From Welwitschia mirabilis (Eukaryota > Gnetophyta > Gnetopsida > Welwitschiales), in assembly GCA_051453625.1 (NCBI GenBank), contig JBOZIK010000001.1:207309202-207349249 (forward strand): a stretch of DNA of 40,048 nucleotides, written 5' to 3'. A program made the position numbers and the translations under genes. The notes under the pieces are model-generated. The model searched no databases, was not told where the DNA came from, and saw nothing but the letters and a program-made list of their open reading frames with translations. This document shows, piece by piece, positions 32,905 through 40,048 of this stretch (position 1 is the first letter of the stretch; every line of letters begins with the position of its first letter).

Positions 32905-34339
32905 CATTTAGAGCAAAGAATTAATATTCATAATGATAAAGTACTACCAAACCTGCAATGCCCCTAACATGCATTTATTGGATGGGATTTACATGATCTT
33001 TTAGCATATTTAGTAGATCAAAAATAATTTAATTTTTAATAATGCCCCTTACCCTTTCTTATAAATATAGCAAGAAGGATTATTCACATTCATTTCCAAA
33101 TCAAAGTTGCGATGGGATCCACTCTAAGTAGTGAGCCTTTTGATCCATACCTCTTTGAAAAATGCCCTACTCTTTAGGAGAAAATATAGATGTTGGGATG
33201 GGGAATCCTTTTGCATAATCTAAGAGGAGATAAGAGGGCTAATATCACCCCCTTCTACAGGTAGTGGAGAGAAGGACATATCACTTTTTGAATAACTCCA
33301 ATAGAAATATCTAAAAACTCCCTCTTGAAACTACTAGAAATCTCTACAAAAGAAAAGTGGATTCTATTTGGAAGCATAGAATAATGCAAAGCTCTACTCT
33401 TCTTTCCTGGTGGGATTCCTAAACTACCCAATGGGTATATTAGCAAGAAGGTACTATTTTTCCCTTGGGAACTAGGTGCAAAAATCTTGGATCATTGCTT
33501 CATCCAATCAAGGAATTGCTCCAAGCTTTCAGGTATTTATTTTTCTTTCCTTAAAGCTCTTGACTTAGGATGTCAGGTGAATGTACCATTCTTTTTCATC
33601 TAAATTCTTAAATAGAAGGATTCCTCAAGGTACTCAAGATTAATCTTAGCTCTTTAGAGAGCAGCATAAGAAGCTAGGACAAGAGAAGCTACCCTCCTTC
33701 CCTCCCAACCCCATCATCATTCTCACCAAACTTTCCCTAGGAGAACCTCTATAAGAAGAAACCCTTTTGATAGGAACCCTATTTCAAATAAAACTACTAT
33801 GCAAGATAACCCTAGTAAGAGAGGGACGCCTTTGCTTCCAGGTCATTTAGGGAAACCGTCTTCACCCTTGGCCTAATAGAAGACAACTAAGGAATACTTT
33901 TCTAGCATAGCCTAAGAGCTGACTCAAGATCAACTGGCACCTAATAATTAGGAGTAAGGTAGGCATGCTCAGCCCTCTCTAGCCTTAGGCCCTAGCTCTC
34001 CACAGAACTCCACTTCTAATTCTTCTTTAGTAGAAATACAACTCAATTTTAGGAGGACATCGACATAAATATAGCTAAAGAGGAGCTATTGCTAGCAATC
34101 ATTCAGAGGTTGAAGAGGTATTCCTTCATCATGTTAGGATCTCACACAGAGCTCTACCCTCGACCATAGAATCGAGCTATAAGAAAAAAGCTCTTCATAT
34201 CCATCCTGACAAAAATCCAGTAAGTACTGAAGAATTTAAGAAGATAAATCAAGCATTTGAAGTCCTCTCTGATGATTTGGATAGATTTCTTCTCGACCAT
34301 AATCATGATAACATGTTTCCATTTTGTAGAAGACTATAA
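32905..34339 (+). pseudogene. Additional LINE coding relic (putative ORF3) with C-terminal J-domain
   Basis: One frame can be followed from an ATG at 32905 (MHLEQRINIHN) through 33112-33603 (STLSSEPFDPY, WILFGSIE, FPWELGAKILDHCF) and on to about 34068. It becomes Ser/Pro/Thr/Arg-rich (RRTSIRRNPF, GTPLLPGHLGKPSSPLA, SLALGPSSPQNSTSNSS). Nearly all internal stops in 33112-34068 read as single-transition changes of Gln, Arg or Trp codons. Two shifts later a J-domain follows (34119-34297) and a stop at 34337. The layout is an N-terminal region I do not recognise, a disordered linker and a J-domain, about 480 codons. It sits after ORF2 and inside the LINE target duplication. It could instead be a host transcript picked up by the LINE. 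Confidence 0.55.
34119..34297 (+). pseudogene. J-domain (DnaJ/Hsp40-type) relic
   Basis: The first part (34119-34189) gives YSFIMLGSHTELYPRP, a stop, then NRAIRK, like the start of a J-domain (Y-x-x-L-G then A-I-R-K/K-A-Y-R-K). After a one-base slip in the A run at 34184-34189, the second part gives KALHIHPDKNP, EEFKKINQAFEVLSD and DLDRFLLD. The HPD motif that stimulates Hsp70 ATPase is at 34202-34210. F-K-x-I-N-x-A-x-E-V-L-S-D is the conserved helix III. No Gly/Phe region or zinc-finger region follows, so it is a C-terminal J-domain. Confidence 0.85.
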
Positions 34340-34631
34340 TCCTCCTTGAAGTCTTTTCCCTTCTAAAACTAAGTTTTCTGTAACTTCTAATCTCAAGGAG
34401 CATTTTTGTCCCAGTCTGTCTAGTTTCTATATGTTTTGCTATACTAGATAGATAGATTTCTATGACTACATCATAGAGGGATAGTTTTATCTCCATTTTG
34501 GCCTGTTTCTCAAGTTTCTTTTTACTAGCTAGTAAACTACTTCCCTTCTATGAGCAGTTCAATTATCCTATTATTCCTAAGCGTTTTTGCCCCTGATGTA
34601 CATTTCCTACTTTAATATACATTTTTTTTCC
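34340..34631 (+). other. LINE 3' UTR
   Basis: Non-coding sequence from the stop at 34337 to the A tail, ending ATATACATTTTTTTTCC. A minus-strand frame at 34236-34496 is the complement of the J-domain and this UTR and has no family signal. Confidence 0.5.
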
Positions 34632-34653
34632 AAAAAAAATATAGTGTATCATG
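34632..34653 (+). repeat. LINE poly(A) tail and right target-site duplication
   Basis: A8 at 34632-34639, one T, then ATAGTGTATCATG (34641-34653), the match to 28044-28056. This marks the 3' end and the plus-strand direction of the LINE. Confidence 0.82.
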
Positions 34654-35886
34654 TAATTAATATTATAGATCTAGGTTAACTTAAATAATACTTATGTTAA
34701 GCACTTATAAATTTATAAGAATATAAATTCAATTACATCTTTAATAACCTTTCGCCATAATCATAATAATAAANNNNNNNNNNNNNNNNNNNNNNNNNNN
34801 NNNNNNNNNNNNNNNNNNNNNNNNNNNNNNNNNNNNNNNNNNNNNNNNNNNNNNNNNNNNNNNNNNNNNNNNNNNNNNNNNNNNNNNNNNNNNNNNNNNN
34901 NNNNNNNNNNNNNNNNNNNNNNNNNNNNNNNNNNNNNNNNNNNNNNNNNNNNNNNNNNNNNNNNNNNNNNNNNNNNNNNNNNNNNNNNNNNNNNNNNNNN
35001 NNNNNNNNNNNNNNNNNNNNNNNNNNNNNNNNNNNNNNNNNNNNNNNNNNNNNNNNNNNNNNNNNNNNNNNNNNNNNNNNNNNNNNNNNNNNNNNNNNNN
35101 NNNNNNNNNNNNNNNNNNNNNNNNNNNNNNNNNNNNNNNNNNNNNNNNNNNNNNNNNNNNNNNNNNNNNNNNNNNNNNNNNNNNNNNNNNNNNNNNNNNN
35201 NNNNNNNNNNNNNNNNNNNNNNNNNNNNNNNNNNNNNNNNNNNNNNNNNNNNNNNNNNNNNNNNNNNNNNNNNNNNNNNNNNNNNNNNNNNNNNNNNNNN
35301 NNNNNNNNNNNNNNNNNNNNNNNNNNNNNNNNNNNNNNNNNNNNNNNNNNNNNNNNNNNNNNNNNNNNNNNNNNNNNNNNNNNNNNNNNNNNNNNNNNNN
35401 NNNNNNNNNNNNNNNNNNNNNNNNNNNNNNNNNNNNNNNNNNNNNNNNNNNNNNNNNNNNNNNNNNNNNNNNNNNNNNNNNNNNNNNNNNNNNNNNNNNN
35501 NNNNNNNNNNNNNNNCAATCACCACATAATAATAATCATGTATTTTATAAGATCATAAAAATATTTCTAAGTTTAACCTTTAATAATATTTATTTTATTT
35601 TCAAATGTAATCTCATAAAAATTTCCACTTCTTTTAGATGCCTTCTCATCATTAGTTATACATTAAGGCCAAGTTAGTTGTACTAAGTAATCAACATCAA
35701 GAGAACACATAAGAGAGTCAGTAATCTAATGATGAAAATCAACCCCTATTTTACCTTAATCTAAAACCATTAATGAATATATTCATGTAGTTTCTATTAC
35801 AAATAATAAATCAAGGTTAAAATCCATAAGTAAATAACAGTATTAATCAACCTAAGAAAGTGGTTCTAAGGAAATTAATTCAAACT
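34654..35886. other. Gap and AT-rich sequence
   Basis: 742 N (34774-35515) flanked by AT-rich sequence with no recognisable feature. The part after the gap probably belongs to the 5' leader or gag start of the gypsy element whose gag follows. Confidence 0.6.
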
Positions 35887-36384
35887 TTTATTAAGTTAAA
35901 TTCACTAAATTTTATAGCAGATCCAGATCCTTCCAAAGTAGAAGCATGGATAAGTAATGTTAAGAAGGTTATAGGTACTTTAAGATGTAATGAATATGAA
36001 AAGGCTTCTTTAGCTATTTATATGTTATAAGAAGAAGCTAACATATGGTAAAAAATGAAAATTACCAAGTTAGAATATCTAGAACTTTTATGGAAAAAAT
36101 TTGAGCACATCTTCAAGGAGAGGTATATCAACAATCTCTATGTTCATCAAATGGTTACAAAATTCTACAATTTAAGACAAGCCTCTAATGTAACCACAAC
36201 ATCTTATAAGTGCAGATTTATAGAGTTATTAAGATATGTATTACATATGCATCTAGATGAAGAAGCTAAAGCAAATCTCTTTATTGATATTCTTTTTCCT
36301 TTTCTTTCTACCAAAGTATCCATGTTTCAATCTAAGAATTTAGTAAAAACTATAAAAAAGACAAAGATAGCAAAAAAATGCTAA
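35887..36384 (+). pseudogene. Ty3/gypsy gag relic, Tekay/Del-like
   Basis: A single frame gives ADPDPSKVEAWISNVKKVIG, LRCNEYEKASLAIYML, a stop, EEANIW, a stop, then the open part 36055-36384 (WKKFEHIFKERY, VTKFYNLRQA, YKCRFIELLRYV). This is the retrotransposon gag domain (A-x-x-W-x-x-x-x-x-x-F, then A-x-x-W-W, then F-x-x-x-Y-x-P and L-x-Q-G), worded like chromoviral Tekay/Del gag rather than Athila. The first stop fits a mutated Gln codon; the second replaces the second Trp of the W-W pair. The zinc knuckle and pol are missing because the Athila LTR starts 43 bp later. Confidence 0.8.
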
Positions 36385-36427
36385 TAAATATAATAAGATA
36401 ATAAAAAGAAAATTCCTCCATAGAAAC

Positions 36428-37546
36428 TATTAGGATGTGAATTTATGTAATTCTTAAGTCCTTTAAATAAACCTATAAATTAAATTACTTACAGAAAAAC
36501 ACATGCTAATATAGACAGGAGTTCAATCAAATGTCATAATCCCAATGAATGCACTAGGATCAAAAATTTATAAAGGTATTTTTAGTTTTTTAATCTTTTA
36601 ATAACTAAAAGTAAATATAAGATACAATGCAATGCAAAGTGAATGGAGATGAAATGCAAATGGAAGTGGAATGGATTCTATTAGATCCTAATTCTCCTAT
36701 CATAAGAACTAGATTTTTATAATTTAAATTAATTAAAAAGAGTACTTACTTATTCCTAATCAACATGAACTATGATATATAAAAAATAGAATAATGATAT
36801 AATATGGAATGAAAATGAAATAACAGTGCAAATCTAAATTAACAGAATCAACCTTGACAAAGTTGCCTTTATGATCTAAATAAATTACAGAATTGTCACT
36901 AGACCATAACTAACTTAAATCATAAAGAAAGTAAATAAAATTTGAGTAAAAAGAGTATTTGAATTAATCATAGAACTTTACATCCACTTACAACAAAGTA
37001 GCAGCACCTCAATGGAAGAGACTTGGCCTAACACCAAAGGAACTTCTCTCTATAGCTACTGGATGGATCTTTTATCCTTTAATCTTCTATCATAAGAGCA
37101 TCAGGTATAAAAGATGAATTAGAAGTGAGAAAAAAAGAGGTATTTATATTTTTTACATTGAAAGTTCTAAAACTATAACCTTGTAAGTCAAAGAATAAAT
37201 CCTAGCAGCCCAAGTGGGGTGCATGACCCCATTATAAGATAATTCAGTTGCACTTATACAAAATACAAAATAGTTGTTTTCCTATCTATAATGGGGATGA
37301 CACTAAGAATAATATCCTTTCACAGTTCTCCATCTAAACCAAATCATCCTTATTCATCATTAATCTTACTCCAACGTACTAAGTACCAGAACATGCCTGA
37401 AATGCCTCCAAATATGGTAAGAATTATATGTTTTTATGATCATCTTATTGACTCTCCATAATCATCAAAATTGCATCCAAACCTATATAAATGTCTTATA
37501 AAAGTACTTTAAATACATCATTAAATTCCTACAAATTGACATCACA
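36428..37546 (-). repeat. 3' LTR of the second Athila-type element
   Basis: It begins TATTAGGA where the other copies begin TGTTGCAG/TGTTATGG (the terminal TG is lost) and ends GACATCACA. At ~1119 bp it is somewhat shorter than the 516 copy. The TATA box TATTTATA (coding strand TATAAATA) is at 37141-37148. The CTATCATGGGGATGAC-type motif is present at 37285. Confidence 0.82.
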
Positions 37547-39740
37547 ATATATCCTTCTACTTAGCCTTGTTAGTTCCTAACAAAGTGGGAAATCAACTAT
37601 ATTATGAGCTAATTTGACTAAGATAATTAGCAACTAGAAAAATGGAATTTGAGTCCAATTTGGCTAAGATAATTAGCAACTAGAAAAATGAAATTTGAGT
37701 TCAATTTTATCATGTAGAAATAAACATAAAAAATCCATTAACTGATACAACCACTGATGTATTCATAACTCCCTTACTTAAAAACATCACAATAGAATGA
37801 GTAAATGTCATACACCCAAACAAATTATAAAATGTAACAACGGTAGTTTAAAAAATGATAATGTGTATGCATACTTCAATAAAGTAGTGCTAAAAATAAT
37901 TTGTAAAACTTAAGTAGTAATAATATTAAAGAATAATGCATAAAAAGTTCATTAGTATTTTCTACAAGGGTCAAAGTAAAAGAGTAAATATAGCATTTTT
38001 CCTTTAGATGATCTAAAACATAGCTGTAAGAAAACTCTATTAGTATGCTATTATGCTCTTGTTACATAAAGTTGATGAAATTTATTCAAGTTAAATGAAA
38101 TCATATCTTAATAACTCATCATAAATATGTATTTTGAAAGATTAAAATGATTCTTTTAAGTTTAAAAACTCTAATGTCTTGCTTAATATCTTATAAGAAA
38201 TCTTAGATAGGTGTCCTAAACCCCCACAAGTGAAGCAAGATGTCCCAAATTACATAGAGTAAAAAGGATGGTCATCATCCTATCTATCATGAGGACAATA
38301 CATGTGGGACAACAATGATAAAATAAGATGTTTGAATAGATGGAAAAGCCCCAAAAAGGTCTAAAAATAAGAAAGTAGATAAAAAGTACTAGAAAAGTAG
38401 GAAGAAGGTAAAACAAATGAAGAATTATCCTAAAAAACATAATCATGGGGAAAGAGACTTATGGGACCATAATAATGCATTAAGTAGAAGGAAGTAATGC
38501 TTAGAAGAACTTCTCAAATGTATCCCAAACTCCATGAGTATTTAATATTTTGTAAGTGAATGTATGTAAGACCAAAAGTAAAGAAATAGAAAAACAGTAG
38601 CATAAAACAAAATGAATACATCAATCAAAGTGAAAGGAATGCATTAATTTAAAGTGCTTTTAAAAGAAAAAACCCCTTATAAATTAAAACTATAAGTAAA
38701 AATAAAAATACAACTAGAAAACTACCAAATGGTCAAGTCTTAATTAATATGTGAAAAAATATTTAAATGACTTTGAAAGGTCTAAACAAGACAATTAAGA
38801 AAGAATGAAAGATAGATAACTAGAAACATGAAGAAGATTGTTAACCTACCCAAAATGCCACCCTAGCAAAATCCTTAATAGAAATCATAAAATCACTTGA
38901 TAATAATGCATGACATAATGTAAAAACTCATAAAGTTCCACTTGGACAGGTAATGATTATGACAAAACCAATGATATATAATGTTGTCAATCAAGGAATG
39001 ATAAGATCAAACGCTGATTAAAAATGAACTCACTTACTCATACCCCAAAACAACACTAGAATCTAAAGAAGTAGAATGATCATGTAAAAGTAATATATGT
39101 AAAATAAGTTTAGAAAACAAGAAATACTTATGATGACACTAAGGACATTACTAATCTTATAGCCTTTAATTAAAAATTATTTTTTCATGATGAGGAGAGT
39201 AAAACCACTATTAGAGGAGTAAGAACATATATAGCATGGCCAACTGACCTACTAGTGGAATTCCCACAGCTACTATATCACACTACCAAAGGCCTCTCTC
39301 GGGAAAGTTTTCCCTTGCACACTTGCAGTAGGACATCATGGTGATCATGGTTTTAGTTCAGATATAAAATATCATGTTTATTATATATTTCTTTTCTTCT
39401 TTCTTTTTTTCCCTTTTTCCCCCACATGAACAAATACTCATAAGGATAAGGATGAAGTAATGATATGATAAATAAGAAAGAATACCCCTAAACAACTAAA
39501 GACTTACATTATTAAGAAAGAATAAAAGAAACCAAGGTATCTTCCTTCAAAATAAAGTCCATNNNNNNNNNNGAATGTTTTAAGATTAGGTTAATCCAAT
39601 CTTATCAATTAAAATGCCTAAGTAAAATATTTACTAATCATGATAACCTCATAAAGTAAAATGTTAGTTAAATTAAAGATGTTCAAGTGATAGCATAATA
39701 TTTTACCAAAAGAATCTGCTAAGGAAGAATTTATATAATG
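37547..39740 (-). mobile_element. 3' internal region of the second Athila element, no intact ORF
   Basis: Homologous to 1772-3900. A near-perfect ~50-bp direct repeat of a GCTAAGATAATTAGCAACTAG-type unit occurs at about 37613-37700, seen only in this copy. The minus-strand frame at 38216-38446 is hydrophobic, not matched by the first copy, and taken as chance. Confidence 0.6.
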
Positions 39741-39744
39741 GCAG

Positions 39745-39960
39745 GAGAAAAATCCAAGACAAGTTCTTGTATCATATTCAAGGTTTAATTGATAGACATT
39801 TCAATGATTTTTAATCATTTATCCATTAATTTCTGAATTTCCTAAGTGCTCAAGTTAGAAGTTTCGACTGAGTCATTCTAAGATGTACTTTTTCTAAAAG
39901 ATAAGAACCTAACCATTGAGAGGTTTAATTAGTTGTTTATAAGGTACACTTGGGTATCAT
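39745..39960 (-). pseudogene. Pol C-terminal relic of the second Athila element
   Basis: Aligns with 3905-4125 of the first element. The same blocks (TGTACTTTTTCTA-type and ATTTATCCATTAATTT) are present, but the residues are more eroded than in the first copy. Confidence 0.5.
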
Positions 39961-40048
39961 ATTTTTCAAAAAAATAAGGGCCAAACCAAATAGAAACCAA
40001 TTGATAAAACATAAAAGATATACAATCATTTGGGAGTAAGGTCAATTA

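Larger units (their letters stand above)
28057..34640 (+). mobile_element. L1-type LINE, full-length structure, degenerate
   Basis: Non-LTR retrotransposon with GC-richer 5' UTR (28057-28275), ORF1 with a CCHC knuckle, ORF2 with endonuclease and reverse transcriptase, an additional 3' coding relic ending in a J-domain, a 3' UTR and an A8 tail at 34632-34639. The 13-bp target duplication at both ends shows that everything between was inserted as one unit, or that later changes happened inside it. Two gaps (29356-29688, 30686-30785) and an internal duplication occur in ORF2. Stops in every frame make it inactive. Confidence 0.85.
36428..40048 (-). mobile_element. Second Athila-type element, 3' end (continues past the window)
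   Basis: Its 3' LTR (36428-37546) and 3' internal region (37547-40048) align in order with 516-4125 of the first Athila element, same strand. It is inserted in or next to the gypsy gag at 35887-36384. Its left flank is visible; the matching right flank is outside the window, so the target duplication cannot be checked. A 10-N gap is at 39563-39572. Confidence 0.85.

Noticed and set aside
33255-33446. Minus-strand frame in the LINE 3' region
   Set aside because: It is the complement of the better-supported plus-strand frame 33112-33603 and has no family signal.
34119-34339. Host DnaJ gene or exon
   Set aside because: It lies inside the LINE target duplication, has a stop and a frameshift, and no splice sites or promoter were seen.
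34236-34496. Minus-strand frame over the J-domain and LINE 3' UTR
   Set aside because: Shadow of the plus-strand J-domain; no recognisable motif.

Overview
This window looks like plant nuclear DNA, from an angiosperm with an AT-rich genome, in a gene-poor, repeat-dense region. The evidence is a set of nested, badly decayed plant retroelements: Athila-type Ty3/gypsy elements, a Tekay/Del-like gypsy gag, a copia-like LTR fragment and an L1-type LINE with a CCHC ORF1. I found no intact host gene, rRNA, functional tRNA, CRISPR array or bacterial-type operon. About 2.3 kb is N. Coding relics are full of stop codons, many of which read as CAA/CAG/CGA or TGG codons hit by transitions, as expected from old, methylated, deaminating repeats.

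Layout. 1-515: the 5' end of a plus-strand Athila-type element (last ~166 bp of its LTR, damaged primer site, leader). 516-16194: a full-length minus-strand Athila element. Its 3' LTR is 516-1771, followed by a long non-coding 3' region, then integrase, RNase H, reverse transcriptase, protease and gag in reverse order, a leader, a tRNA-Asp primer binding site at 11113-11130, and a 5' LTR at 11134-16194. That 5' LTR is split by a 3.8-kb insertion (11849-15676) with TG...CA ends and a 5-bp target duplication, placed right beside the LTR TATA box. 4417-5452 holds a copia-like LTR fragment at a scaffold gap. 16195-28043: AT-rich sequence with two direct copies of an unrecognised 2.7-3.0 kb repeat (16845-19586 and 21468-24427), a probable LTR between them, and a small ORF with repeated peptide units (21178-21460).

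28044-34653: an L1-type LINE on the plus strand, bounded by a 13-bp target duplication (12/13 identical) and ending in poly(A). It has ORF1 (zinc knuckle), part of the endonuclease, and reverse transcriptase. After ORF2 there is an unexpected third coding relic of roughly 480 codons, whose C-terminal end is a recognisable J-domain (HPD motif). This is the most unusual item in the window. 34654-36427: a large gap, then a plus-strand Tekay/Del-like gag. 36428-40048: the 3' LTR and 3' internal part of a second minus-strand Athila element that continues beyond the window and cuts off the gag.

These parts do not form a pathway. They record successive insertions: old gypsy elements, then Athila copies, then an LTR inside an Athila LTR. 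Two direct duplications (4178-4316/5453-5590 and 30151-30685/30786-31313) both lie at gaps of exactly 100 N, so scaffold joins there should be treated with caution.
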